Positions 13,007 to 24,116 of a DNA stretch of 60,000 bases are shown piece by piece. The notes under the pieces were generated by a model that saw nothing but the letters and a program-made list of their open reading frames with translations, did not search any database and was not told where the DNA came from. Location: the NCBI RefSeq assembly GCF_963678635.1, contig NC_087062.1, positions 3,871,556 to 3,931,555 of the forward strand, written 5' to 3'. Origin of the DNA: Symsagittifera roscoffensis (taxonomy: Eukaryota; Xenacoelomorpha; Acoela; Convolutidae). Position 1 is the first letter of the stretch. Each line of letters opens with the position of its first letter. The position numbers and the translations under genes are program-made.

Positions 13007-13162
13007 TTTTTGGACGATGAGTATACGTTACGTCTCTATTTTCCCGAAAATTAAAAAATCTTCCGTAAGACTTCGCAAAAAATTGAGATTGATTTTTTTT
13101 TGAAGTCTTATGGGAATTTTTTTAAGGAGAATAAAGACGTATCGTATACTCATCGTCCAAAA
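13007..13162. mobile_element. Foldback/MITE-like inverted repeat
   Basis: The left arm begins TTTTTGGACGATGAGTATAC (13007) and the right arm is its imperfect complement, ending GTATACTCATCGTCCAAAA (about 13162). The arms are about 65 bp with a short spacer, so the element would fold into one long hairpin. It has no coding capacity of its own. I did not find a clear target-site duplication. Confidence 0.7.
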
Positions 13163-14520
13163 GATTTGTCTCTGCTCCAGCAGGTAGAAGAAATTTCGTC
13201 GCAGGTAGAAGAAAATTGCTCGAATGATTCTTTTGAGTTTATCAGCAAGTTTTTTTTTGAATCTGCTACCAGGAGAGCTTTAAGATCTTCGTGAAGAAGA
13301 ATTCGTAAAGTTTCGAAAAGAATTGTCAGAACTAACACTCAAAAACTTTTTTACAGAACAGAAAATTCAATTTAAGTTCAACTAAAGGTTTACATTCGAT
13401 ATAACGCATCAAACCAGTTGTCCTTTAAAAGTTGACACATTAATGATTGGTTTGTTTTAGTTCCAACCTCAGTTTATTGATCATATAGTATGCTTCCTAA
13501 AAACCAAATTTGATAAGAAAGCAAGAAAGAGAGGTACCAAAAATTCTACAAAAAATCTTCTTTCCAATTACAGTTTAAACTTTACTTTTTAGATTTTTAC
13601 TTTAACATTTTGGAAGCAACCCAAATTCCACCTAAACTTGTTATCAATCGGAAGGCCAGAGCAAAAGACACAGGAACTTGGGTCCCTTTCAAAACCTGGA
13701 AAAGTAAGACTTTAAAAAATCTTTCAAGGGTAGAGCGACTCATAGTTTTGTCAAGAATCTGAATTAAGTAAGTCGAGTATCAAAAAGTGAAGTAGAACAA
13801 ATCTTAAAAACAAAAACATCTTATAAAAAATTGGTCAACTCATAAAACGATTTCAATGACTTTGAGCCATTTCAAAAAATATCAATGAAATTTGGTGTCA
13901 GGACTTGGCTTTTGAAGCAAAGCAGCTAGCGAATCGAAACAATGGAGTCAAAAATATATTTTCAGAGTTCAAACAGTGAAAACAACAGAAGCCAAAAACA
14001 TTTGCAAATTTTCAAAAAAAAAGATTTTTCGGATAAACACTCTCAAAAAATTGTGGTTTGATAAAGGAACAGAATACGAAATTTTTTTTAAAGATTTGCA
14101 AAAAGAAAAACGTTGAAGTTTGTTCAACAATGAAAGAAACAAAAGCTGCAGTTGCAGAGAGCTATTCAATCATTTCAACAGTTTACTGCTACCAATAAAG
14201 ATCATGGTAATACATTCGTTCACAGCTTACCGCAGTTTAGGTCTACTATTAAAAGTCCCAATTATAGATCTATTGGAAAATCATCTAGAGATGTCAAGAA
14301 TACCGATTTGCTCCCAGTTTTGTACAAATGGTCCGATGACAAAACATAAGAGAATAAAATTTCAAAATTAGCGATGGAGTGAAATTTTCTGTTGTCGTTA
14401 TTTCGTTTCGACTAGTATACAATTCAGAATATACGTATAAAGTTTAAGAAGTTTTAGCAATATCTACAAAACACCCTATAAACATCGTCAAAAACCTAGA
14501 AAAAGCGAAAAATTTTGGAC
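13163..14520. other. No gene recognised
   Basis: Two overlapping short plus-strand frames around 14120-14370 have slightly more balanced codons. They carry no recognised motif and may be decayed mobile-element coding sequence. Confidence 0.35.
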
Positions 14521-15110
14521 AATTTCATGGAAAAGATTAAAGTTGATGCAGAGATTAAAGGTAGGTCAATGTTTTTCTTTTAATTGGTATCGCCTGTTAG
14601 TCAGTTTTTCTTTTACTATCGAGCTAATTTTTTATCGAGCTAATTTTTATCGGACTAAGTGTCTTAATTCCGAATAATAGTTTTTCCACAAAATGCTTTT
14701 TTCTGAACTTTCCGAATTACTTGAATTATTATCGTTCGGTAGTCAGTAAAAATTTCATTTTTAAACTAATTTAATATCGAGCTAATTGTTATCCGAACGA
14801 TAGTCTTAGTTCCGAAAAAAAGTTTTCCCCAAAATTCATTTTCATGAAACTATCCTTCATATTAACGTCCATATAGGGTCTTTTGATGGAATGTCTACAA
14901 AGCACCTTACATTCAGTGTAAAAATGTCAAAAAGAGAAATTTTTGGATGTTTTTATGAAAAAGAAAAGGGAAATGTTCAGATTAAAGGTGAATCTTTTTT
15001 TATTATGAATTTCTATTGATTGGAAGCCAGTAAATCTCTTACTATCAAGCTAATTTAATATCGAGCTAATTGTTATCCGAATGAAAGTTATAGTTCCGTA
15101 TAATAGTTTT
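14521..15110. repeat. Degenerate tandem repeat, about three copies
   Basis: The phrase ATCGAGCTAATTGTTATCCGA, or a close variant, followed by TAGTTCCG and a T-rich stretch occurs near 14620-14690, 14775-14830 and 15055-15115. The preceding ATTAAAGGT and GTCAGT phrases are shared too. Copies are diverged and spacing is uneven. Confidence 0.6.
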
Positions 15111-15639
15111 TTTTCAAAACGTTAATGTAATTTTTACGCTCATAAATGTGATGGAAAGTTCTGAGGACAAAAGAAAGATTGAACCGATGCATACTCAACC
15201 AGACTTTTATCCAACTATTAACGTTATACTTGTAGCCATGAATGACAAAGTTCGAAAAAATTTGAACATAGCAGAACTTATGGATCATTAGATAAGATTA
15301 CTCAAAAGATAGCCGTTTATTTACATGAGGATGAATCAGTGTTTATCATTCAAAGTCCTAATTTGACTTATACTTTCGATTAATACTGATCTAGAACAAA
15401 ATTAGACAGGGCTATAAATAGTGATAAAGGATAAATTTTTCTCTACGTTGTATTTTTTTCATTGCGGAGACATAATATTTTTTGAATAAAACTTCATACA
15501 AAATATCTCAAAATACGGCTAATTTTTCCATTTTTGTGGGGTTGCAAGGCATCGTGGAAGATTGTTTGATGAATTCAGAAAAGAGAAGTCAGAACATAAA
15601 GCAAAATCAGAGGATGATTCAGATGAGTAACAAGAAGCT

Positions 15640-17290
15640 AACTCAACTTATGTAAACAATCTGCTGCGTTCCCTATTGAGTAATTGGAAGATTTTTCTAC
15701 CAAACAACAGTTTACAGCGCCAACGGATAATTTCCTCATAAAGCAAAACTTTTGATCGAATTCAAGTTATCGGCAGTGAAAAATTCAGGAAATCTTGCTT
15801 CTCATGGATAGAGTTTTAAAGAGATTTCATCTGCATCTACTCACTGTTGGAGCTATATCCTTAAGAACAGGGATAATTTTTCACTATATTAGGCTTTCCA
15901 TTGAATTATTTGCTGGTGAAAAACTGTTTCTACTAAATACAAAAACGCGAATTAAAATTAATTTGAGCTTGACGCAACTTTTACGTAATAAGCGATAATT
16001 CAAATGTTCGTCTAGGAGTTGTTGATTTCTAGGAAAGTGAGCCTGCTCAAAAAAAAATTACTTGGAATTTATAGCACGTTTTTCGCATAAAGCTCCAATA
16101 AAAAAATAGCAGCTGCAAGAAATACAAATTCAGCTCTTTTAAGATCTTTTGATGAAAGTTGATTCAACTATGAACAACTTCATTTGAGAGAGCTTGGAAA
16201 TTTTTGGGCCAGAAAAACAAATGTTTCATTAGATACAACTTTTTTTGCCCCTATTTTGCATGGAAGTCAACGAAGTTTAAGGAAGATTTTCCAGCTCTCC
16301 CTATGGAAGATTTTCAAAATCACTTTATTTTAGTTTCTGACTTGACTTCACTACAAGATGCAGCTGAACAATAGTATCATCCAGAACCTAATGGAAAAAG
16401 CTGGAGACTTGAGATCTTTTTCTTTAATTCCTTTGGAGCAAGAAAGTGAAATGATTGTTATAGGGGAGCGACTCTCAAAATATCAAACTGACAAAGACCT
16501 AGTAGTTGCTAGAAAATCTTATTTCTCAGAACGTTTGGTCAATTTGCAAATTTTCGAACAATTTTCTGTTCTTGTTTTGAAATTAGGTATTTGTCTTTTT
16601 TCAGATGTAGACCTCAAGAAAAAACAAAAACCGGAGAAAACGAATGTTGCACTAATTAAAAACCGTGGGATTCTACAAAAAAGTTGTGAACCAGTCTTCA
16701 AAAATCCCTGTCTTATACATGAGACATGTAAATGGGTTTTTGAAGAATCAGTACCTGAATCATCACTAACCCAAACACAAGTCTTATTTACGGGACAAAG
16801 GTTGTTGAACGCAAAAACGCATACAGTACCTGGTTGCATGTAAGTTATCAACTTGATGTAAATCAAGTAACAATTGCGAAATCCTACACCCAAGTATCTG
16901 AATTCTTGCGATGTTTTCTGCAGTAAGAAGATGTGTTGGCTTGATGAGGAAAATAACACGGCAATCATCCATACTTGTTCAAGCTACACCAGCAACCAGA
17001 AAAGCCAATGGTTTATCATAGACACTGTGTGCTGCTGAAGTTTTGGGCAGCTTAACCTCAGAACTTTTTTGGATGCGACCAATTTTGATATTCTGTGCTT
17101 ATGGGAAAATGGAACTTAATGCGAGATCTGCCGTCCAGGATAACTACCGAGAGGTAATTCGACATAAATTGGGCAAACCCTTTCAGGACTGTTTTAAAGA
17201 CTTGAAATTAACTGCTTGGCTGTTCACTGTTTGTTTCACTGGTAGTTTAATTTTAATATTCCTAATTCTTTTTGTAGACTGCAGTATGCA
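15640..17290 (+). pseudogene. Decayed 'F54H12.2-like' repeat-associated coding sequence
   Basis: Conceptual translation of the plus strand in shifting frames shows a NNLLRSLLS segment (about 15655), then a DLTSLQDAAEQ segment with a following HPE (about 16340-16385), then an IVIGERLSKYQTDK segment (about 16455-16490), and a short YGKMEL segment near 17105. In this order they match my memory of the repeat-associated family annotated as F54H12.2-like in many invertebrate genomes, which I believe is linked to Maverick/Polinton-type elements. The frame changes several times and in-frame stops occur, so this is a relic. The longest uninterrupted frame is 16358-16843, 161 codons. The family link is from memory and unverified. 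Confidence 0.4.
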
Positions 17291-17639
17291 GTAATATGAC
17301 CTGACAATTACGTCGGCCCGTCAACACTGTTTGGGGAGTAAATTAACATCTGATGTAATGACAGCTCCGTATGATTTCAGATAATTTATTGCTACAACAG
17401 TGATTTTCTTGCGGATAAAAAAAATTCAAAAACTAAAGCTGAATCAAGTACTAAATTCAAAGATGCAAAATTGTTCATGGAAACGTTGCTTTATCAAACT
17501 GTGTTTTGGTCTACTCTGGTTTTGCAACTTGAAAAATTTGAAAATGGGTTAACTTCAAACAAACTTTTTTTTCCTGAAACCAACTGAATTGAACTGATGA
17601 GTATGTTTGCTTAATTTTGTTCAGTTTGGGAGCAAGTGA

Positions 17640-17775
17640 GATCGAAGTTGGATTGAACTTGGCAGGATTTAAATCAAAGTTGGGTGTTTGACAGGAATTG
17701 AGATCAAAGTTGGGTCTTTGACATAAATGGAGATCCAATTTGGGCGTTTGACAGGAATTGAATTTGCTGGTGACC
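17640..17775. repeat. Short tandem repeat (~33 bp unit, about three to four copies)
   Basis: GTTTGACAGGAATTGAGATC followed by AAAGTTGG is repeated with small changes between 17645 and 17765. Confidence 0.75.
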
Positions 17776-18354
17776 ACCTGATAAAAAAATTTATAAATAA
17801 ATAGCTACTGAACATGTAACTGGAACTCGCAAAAAAAAAAGTGAGTTCCACGAAGAATCTGTGGATTCCACTTACAAATTGCGGAGTCCGTTTGCAGTTG
17901 CGGATTTGGCAACAGCTCAAATTTACAATGCACATGTTTTGATATTTTTTGAGGATTCCACAAACTGTTCCGGGTTCGGCAAATACCGTTGCGGTTTTCC
18001 CAGAATCACATTTTTTCGGAGCAATTTTGAGCGGTTTTAGTGTTTCAGCAGTTCAATTTAGAAAACTAGCAATGTTGCGGATAAAATTTATAAAAACCAC
18101 TTTTTGGCCTCGTAATATTTTTTGGTCAGGCAGACATAGAACTGTAACCTACGTTATACAATATTAAATCGGTTAAAAGACCAAATAGTTTATTCCTTAG
18201 TACGGTTGAACTGAATAGCTTACAATAGAGAAAGGTTGAAAGAGGAGGAGTTGCTGAATTTGATTTCCGGCAAGTAAATTGACTTTGCTATCCTGGATAA
18301 GGGAGACTGAGTTTCAACAGCTTTTTGTTTTACGATGGTCGCTGCCTCTTACTT

Positions 18355-19130
18355 TATGCTTCGACATTCTCGACCAAAATTCAGTATACTTTGACCGTCT
18401 CAACCAAAATTCGGTAGGTTTCGACAACGATCGAACAAAATTCGTTATGTTACGACCTGGCTCGACCCAAGCAAGATGTGTTTCGACCGTGCTCGATCCA
18501 AAAGAATGTGCATGGTCCGAGTAAGATTAACTTCTCTGTTTGACCTAAAAGTTTTGCTCAATCCAAGCAAGACATATTTCGTCTATGCTCGAATTCGGGC
18601 TTGTTTTGGCTTTGAGTTATTCAAAGTTTAATGTCTATGATTTATGATTTCCAGGTAACATATTTTATACTTTTTTATCCGAATGAAATGGTTAGAGTTA
18701 TTTTTAATTTAAAAACTTTGTAGAAAATATGACTTTTATGAGCTAATTTTTTCCATCTTTTGGAGTACTGGTTTGCACTTTGAGTCGAATATATTTTTAA
18801 ATAGCTGGAATTTGGAAAAAAAATTATGACTTTGCATTACCGCTGGGCAATCAATATTTTTAGACCGTGCTCGAGGTATGATTCGACCAGGCTCGAAGTA
18901 TGTTTCGACCGTGCGCGAGGTTTATTTTGACCGTGCTAGAATGTGCTCAAGCTATTTTTCAATTGTGCTCGAGGTAAGTTGCGCCCATGCTCGAGGTATG
19001 TTTCAACCGTGCGCGAGGAATATTTCGACCGTGCTCGAACGTGCTGGAGGTATGTTTCGACTGTTTTCGAGGTAAGTTTCGACCGTGCTTGAGGTATGTT
19101 TCAACCATGCTCACAAAACCCTGTCTCGAC
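18355..19130. repeat. Diverged minisatellite, GACCGTGCTCGAGG-type
   Basis: Two related blocks are present. At 18355-18510 the unit is about 34 bp, with TTTCGACC..CTCGACCAAAATTCGG variants. At 18860-19130 the unit is about 24-27 bp, with GACCGTGCTCGAGGTATGTTTC variants occurring more than ten times. Both contain the core TTTCGACCGTGCTCGA. A 230 bp unrelated AT-rich stretch separates them. Open frames across the second block (18878-19075) simply translate the repeat. Confidence 0.8.
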
Positions 19131-19199
19131 TATTTTTTATCGAGACCGAGACATAAGCTCAAATTTAAAATTAAAATTAAAGAGTTAGCACCTCGACAC

Positions 19200-20040
19200 G
19201 GGTAAGTTGAGTACATTGACGAGCAGAATTAAGTTTTTTTGTGGTTTCTGAGAATTGCAGAGGAGCTATCAAAATTCCTCAAAAGACTTGTTGAAGGATA
19301 GCCCATTTGAAGGATATCCCAAATGATTATTATTTTAATTTGATTTATTAATGATTATTATATTTTTTATATTAGTTTGTTGGGCGAAGCTCTAATTTTG
19401 CGGCTTAAAGACAAAATTTTCACTTGGTACCACTGTTGCAGCCGAAATCGGTCGGACTGTGGTAGATCTGAAGCTAGATTTCAAGTGAGAGCTCGTCCTT
19501 GCATACTATCATTGCCAACGCCAGGAGACCGATTGCACGATCTGCCGATCTATGCTTAGTGCCTCATCTATGCTAAGCGCCACTGTGCTATCATGACTAT
19601 GCTAGAAGAGTGACTCTTCCTTAAGAGCCGAAGGGCTCGTATGTTATTTTTCTATCTTGAAATGGTCTAGATTGTCGTCTAGCCAAACAGTCATTTTCTA
19701 AAAAAAAAAGGCAAAATGTTCTATGGAATGGCAAAAAAATGTCTAGTTATGGAGAAAAAAATTGATAGTTATTTTTTTAATTGCTTTGTTAATGTGAAAT
19801 CTTAGGTTTCTTGGTCTTTTCTCTTTTTCATTTATTTTTGGGTCTTTTCATTTATTGGGCCAACTTTTTTAATGAATTTTAAAATATGAAAAGAAAACGT
19901 AAAAAAATTAAAATAAATTGGCTGGAATGAAATGAATGGCCAAGTAGGTCAGCATCTCATGTTTAAAAGTCGGGGCAACTTTAATCTTGCGGAAGATCGA
20001 ATATTTAAAAAAGACTCAAATATTTTCGATCGTCACATTT
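19200..20040. other. No gene recognised
   Basis: This is mixed AT-rich DNA. A GC-richer patch at 19430-19620 contains GATCTGCCGATCTATGC-type phrases that look like a fragment of an older repeat. No splice-supported exon was seen. Confidence 0.4.
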
Positions 20041-20044
20041 TTTT

Positions 20045-20500
20045 TCAAATCAGTCGCCAGTACAAGGCGGCTGCGAAGAGGAAGAAAATTTTGTTCACAT
20101 TTAGACAACGAACATTTACATTGGGTTCGTCAAACTTCGGTGGGATTTCGGGCGCGGTATCGAATACATACGAGGGCGCAGGAGGCGCAACACCTGCTGA
20201 ATAATCCGTGCTTTCGCTGGTCGGAAGGGGACAAGTTTCGATGCCAATTTCCGGATCGGGGCAGACACGAAGTTTTTTGGTCGCATTGTACCCGGGAAAC
20301 AGTAAGTTAAAACATAAACTGACATCGCACAATGAGTTGAAGGTGTTATCTCCGAAGATGCAGTCTTCAGTTTTGCAGTCGTCGGTTATGTCAGGGTCAA
20401 GTTCAAAGGCGCAAGACACCAGAAGGAACCCGCCCGATTCCATTTTGCTGCAGCTGATGCTCTGGGTGCTTTTCGCGACCATCAGAACGAAAACATTTCG
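20045..20500 (-). CDS. C-terminal exon of a secreted CAP/SCP-like protein
   Basis: This is a terminal exon of 151 codons plus stop. It starts after a good acceptor (GCCTTTACAG, AG at 20502-20501) in phase 0. It opens with VLMVAKSTQSISC followed by GGFLLVSCAF. That spacing matches the end of CAP (CRISP/antigen-5/PR-1) domains, where a Q-x-VWKST-x-x-GC strand is followed by a V-x-C-x-Y strand. A Cys-rich segment and a Pro-rich linker follow. The last ~14 residues are hydrophobic (IFFLFAAALYW), like a GPI-attachment signal or membrane anchor. The usual catalytic-site His and Glu are not visible, so this is a divergent member. Upstream exons are unresolved: 23579-23836 holds a related middle segment, but the splice phase does not match. 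Confidence 0.5.
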   Translation of the reverse strand, partial: RNVFVLMVAKSTQSISCSKMESGGFLLVSCAFELDPDITDDCKTEDCIFGDNTFNSLCDVSLCFNLLFPGYNATKKLRVCPDPEIGIETCPLPTSESTDYSAGVAPPAPSYVFDTAPEIPPKFDEPNVNVRCLNVNKIFFLFAAALYWRLI

Positions 20501-20699
20501 CTGTAAAGGCTCAATTTTCCAATTTTTGCAAGTGTTTTTCAATCTTATCCTTAGTTTATATAAATATTTTATAAAGAGGATGAGAAACGGAAAAAAACTA
20601 TTAGTATCGCAAGTCAAACGTAAACAGAGGTGAAGCGGAGCATTGCACCACTTTTGACACAAAACAAGAAGGTCGCTAAGTAGAAAAAAAAACTCGAAA

Positions 20700-21100
20700 A
20701 TTTTGAAAAAATTAATCTAACAAAATGAATGAAACTAGTTTTTGAACAATAAAATGCCTAGACAAAACAATCAGAAATAAACTTCGGAAGAAATCTTATC
20801 AAGCGGAAACACAACCAAAAACACCGTAGCGGAAACCCTGTTTGACGAAAAAAAATTAAAAAAACTTATAAAAATGTATTAAGTCACCCTCACCCTCAAA
20901 ACACATACACACCTGCGCACAAAAAACTTTTTTTTTCGCTCATTAAACCACGCAGTCTGAGGCCACTCACCCAAATAAAATAGGCCAAAACATATGAAGC
21001 TGAAACATATAAAGACAATCGAGTTGGTGAAGTCAAAACCAAAATAAAAAGAGAAATTCACATAGGAGAGATACTTAAAAAGTTAACATGCACAACACAA
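20700..21100. repeat. Dispersed repeat copy
   Basis: The block with AAGTCACCCTCACCCTCAAA, CACACA-rich DNA and a TAGGCCAAAACATATGAAGC phrase recurs with changes at about 48450-48680, where it occurs twice. It carries no coding capacity. Confidence 0.5.
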
Positions 21101-21164
21101 GTTTCCGGGGAATGAGTCCAGTGCTCTATTAAAAAATGAGGAATTTTTTGTGATTTTGGAACTT

Positions 21165-21660
21165 TCGCAGAACATACTTTTTGTTCATATTTTAGGGCGC
21201 AGCATCTTATCCACTGAGGCTTCTCTCAACCTGCAAGCGATGATGCAGGGGAGCTTGCCACAAACCGCTTCACCCATAGAAATCAAATTCTCAGCATTGG
21301 GGAGTGTAGTTACCGAGAAAAGCCAAAAATTAGAAAAAACGATCAAAAAATCAAAAATGAATATTTGTGTACAAAAAAATGGGGCGTAGTTGCTAATGCA
21401 GGGGAGCTTCTCACAACTTGTGTTATCCATTGAACTCAAAAATATCAGATTTGGTAGGGTAGTTTTTGAGAAAATTTAATTATTCCAAAAGTATGGATCA
21501 AAAATTCCCCAAGACAATTTTTCGAAGGCTGTAAAATCTGGGGTAATGTAAAGAGAGCCTAAGGAGTTACGCAGGCACAAAAGACTGGGTTGACTTTCCA
21601 TTGGCACTACTTTTTGAAAATCGTTAGAGTAGTTATTGGGAAAAACTAAATTTTGAAAAA
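21165..21660. repeat. Degenerate tandem repeat, about three copies
   Basis: ATGCAGGGGAGCTT followed by ATTGAACTCAAA-like sequence and then GGTAGGGTAGTTTTTGAGAAAA occurs at 21240-21320, 21395-21475 and, more diverged, at 21565-21650. A fourth relative lies at 27318-27420. The unit resembles the satellite at 43.4-44.9 kb in its closing GGG-TAGTT-GAGAAA phrase. Confidence 0.55.
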
Positions 21661-22174
21661 AAAAGAAATAATTTTCCAAAACGTCTCAAAAAAATAAAAA
21701 AACCCGATTCCAATAATTTTTTTATAAAAACTGTTTTCATCAAACAAAATTTTGAAAACTTTCAATTTTAGGTTCTACAATAATTAATCGAGTAGCGGAC
21801 AAAAAAGTTGTACTGGAAAATTTTGAGCTATACGTTTTGAAACTAAGTTTGACGGCTCTCCCTTTTCAGAAACGAACAAAATGATGAACAGTTGTTTTTT
21901 TCAAAGACTGAAATATAGGTTGAAAAGTCGGCCGATAAAACAGATGCAGAAACAATTTCGGCCGTAAAAAGTTTCAAAGTCAAAAAGTATATATACAAAA
22001 TCAGAGTTTTGTTTTTCCAAATTACAATAAAGAATCAAAAACGTATCCATTCACAACAAAAATAGCCAACAGCACAAGAAAGCTAAAAATTTAGCAACTA
22101 AGTCGACAAAACATGAGCAGACAACTGATTGGCCGATGATTTTTTTCAATACTAAATACTTCGGATTTCACAAA

Positions 22175-22230
22175 AAACAGATTCAAGCCTAGGCCCTTAG
22201 CCGTCAACTAGTCTTCGTAACCAGTAGTTA
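22175..22230 (-). repeat. tRNA-derived SINE head (degenerate)
   Basis: On the minus strand there is a CTACTGGTTACGAAGAC A-box-like stretch, then GGCTTGAATCTG as a weak B box. The flanking text (AAAACATGAGCAGACAA) is shared with the SINE near 48.9 kb. Confidence 0.5.
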
Positions 22231-22540
22231 AATTTAATTTTTCAAGAAGTTGAATAAACTACATGCCGAATTGAAGGCTGCACAAATGATAAATGCACAA
22301 AATGTTTAGTGTTTTTGTTTTAAAAAAGTCCATATTCCGATTTGATAGTTCTTGCTAATAGCAAGTGTAATTACGTTTTCCGGGAAAAGAAAACGTTTTC
22401 CGAAATTGTCAACAAAATGCACTTAAGTTAAGTAATTTTTATTGTGCCCCTCATTTACCACCATGAAATTCCAGCTCTTTTCGGTTAATTTCCAATTTTT
22501 GGGAATTTTTGTATGAAGAAAATTTTCCACTTAAAATTTA

Positions 22541-22920
22541 TAACACAGTTGAAACGTCAGTTGACCAGGGGATTCGACCACCTGGCGACCCAAAGGGTCC
22601 CCCTTTATACTATTTTGAGATGTCCACATTTGGCTGACGAACCCTAAAATTTTTCTAAAGGCGCCTTGGGCGCCAATATATACTAACTTTGAAGGGGGAG
22701 AGCGCGCCAAAACAACGCGATTTTTTGGTCAAAAAATTTTTTTTTAAAGGGCCTAAAAACTTTTGCCCTGTTTTTCAATTGAGGTGCAGAAATTGAGGTG
22801 AAAACAGGGTCTTTTTAGCGCTTTGGAAAATCTTTCAAAATTTTTTTGAAAATCTCCCCCTCGATAAAATCCTAGATCCGCCCCTGCAAAATACCCTGTG
22901 TTAACAAAGCTTTCTGCGAC
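22541..22920. repeat. Dispersed repeat with GC-rich patches
   Basis: GATTCGACCACCTGGCGACC followed by CAAAGGGTCCCC is shared with 47100-47135. GGCGCCTTGGGCGCC (22670-22684) is a near-perfect palindrome. The right part ends in ATCCGCCCCTGC, a phrase typical of dispersed elements. Confidence 0.45.
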
Positions 22921-23210
22921 ACATTGGATAATATTTTAAGGAGCTGGTCAAAAATAAGGTCTCTCTTTTATTTCTCCCCACCTTTCAGTTTTAATTTTTA
23001 AAAACTCTGCTAATGTTGTCGTAGCTCAATGAAACTTGACATGGTGACCAAACTAACAAGTGTGAACAAATTTCTCCTTCATACGTCATACTTTTTTTCG
23101 TAAGATCACGCATTTAGCCAAAATAACACGTAAAACAGCTATAAAATTAGAAAAGTTAAGGTGGAAAACAGCCAAAAGAAGTCTATATTTTGGCGCCGAA
23201 GACGCCGTAG

Positions 23211-23523
23211 AAAGTTTTTACGGTCGGTAAACCGATGATGGATGGCGGCTCTTTTTCCTTTTCCCCCCACCTCACGCCAGTTTCAACTTATTAGTGTAAC
23301 GAGTGGTTTTACGAGGTTGATTATGAAGACCAAATATGTTTGCCGTGGCCTTATTAGTCTGTATGTAAATTTTCATAACAATCGGACAATGTGGTCAACA
23401 AATTTACATGTAAAAATTTGCAGGTGGGGGGGGAAGGAAAAAGAGCCAAATATTACCAAATAGACTTTCAAATTTGGTAATATTTAAGCCATCCATCATC
23501 GTTTTACCGACCGTAAAAACTTT
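23211..23523. mobile_element. Nested palindromic element, MITE within a longer inverted repeat
   Basis: The outer arms are 23211-23246 (AAAGTTTTTACGGTCGGTAA, then ACCGATGATGGATGGC) and their near-perfect complement at 23488-23523. Between them lie a 201 bp MITE (23247-23447) and a small palindrome (AAATATTACCAAAT with its complement, 23448-23485). The whole can fold as nested hairpins. Confidence 0.8.
23247..23447 (+). mobile_element. MITE family 1 copy (hAT-like termini)
   Basis: The ends are GGCTCTTTTTCCTT plus a C run and, in complement, a G run plus AAGGAAAAAGAGCC. The interior carries TTAGTGTAACGAGTGGTTTT and CAATCGGACAATGTGGTCAA, which also occur in the copies at 24843, 26114 and 26335. 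No target-site duplication shows here because the flanks are themselves inverted repeats. Confidence 0.8.
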
Positions 23524-23578
23524 GGGTGGTGGCGGTCAAATTCCAATGGATCAAAGGTCAAATTTACTGAAAAGCCTT

Positions 23579-23836
23579 TCAAAAATTTAGAAAACAGGCC
23601 TTCAAGCTCTCAGCATCGTTGGTAGTTTCGCCACACTCGTTCGAGACATTCGCTTCTGCCCCGGTGTACCTGTATTTCTCAACCGATCCCTCAATCCATT
23701 TCTCCACAGTGCTGTTCGCTATGACGTCATCACTAGTCTGATTTGAGGGGTCGGCGTTGTCAATTTTGTACACATTTGGTAGTCGCACGTTGAAATTGTT
23801 CTTGCCTGGTTTGGACTCTTTTTCAGTAACCTCTCC
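23579..23836 (-). CDS. CAP-like middle exon or gene fragment
   Basis: The frame contains ESKPGKNNFNVRLPN, then VEKWIEGSVEKYRYTG and a following NECG. These align with ENNPGKDCKASVNG, FESWVKNGLADYKYPG and DGC of the neighbouring gene at 24117-25625, which I read as CAP-like. The SW/KW-x-x-E/G segment corresponds to the CAP 'SWYNE' helix. The frame ends at a stop (23579) before the expected KST strand, and no canonical phase-0 donor precedes it. It is either truncated or joined by a splice I cannot place. The acceptor is weak (GAGAG near 23835). Confidence 0.4.
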   Translation of the reverse strand, partial: GEVTEKESKPGKNNFNVRLPNVYKIDNADPSNQTSDDVIANSTVEKWIEGSVEKYRYTGAEANVSNECGETTNDAESLKACFLNF

Positions 23837-24116
23837 TCAATTCTTCTATTTTATATAAATACAAATTATGCAGGTAGAAATTATACATAAAATATTATAG
23901 CGATAGCAAACTGTTTGAAAAACTACTCTTATAAATTACTTGCAGATGGCTGTAAGAGTTTTTTCGACCTCCAAATGACGCTTATAGTTTAAACACTCTA
24001 TTATTGATTTCCGATTGTTTCAGCCATAAGATTCGTTTGCTCTTTTCAAAAATCGAATTTGAATCTTAGTTGTGAATAAACAAAATGAACGAAGAAATTT
24101 CCGACTGGGATTTTCG

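Noticed and set aside
16519-16968. Minus-strand frame of 149 codons
   Set aside because: It is antisense to the relic with recognised segments on the plus strand, and has low-complexity composition.
20045-23579. Joining 23579-23836 to 20045-20500 as one gene
   Set aside because: The content would be complementary (middle plus end of a CAP domain), but no canonical donor in the first segment fits the phase-0 acceptor of the second, so I left them separate.
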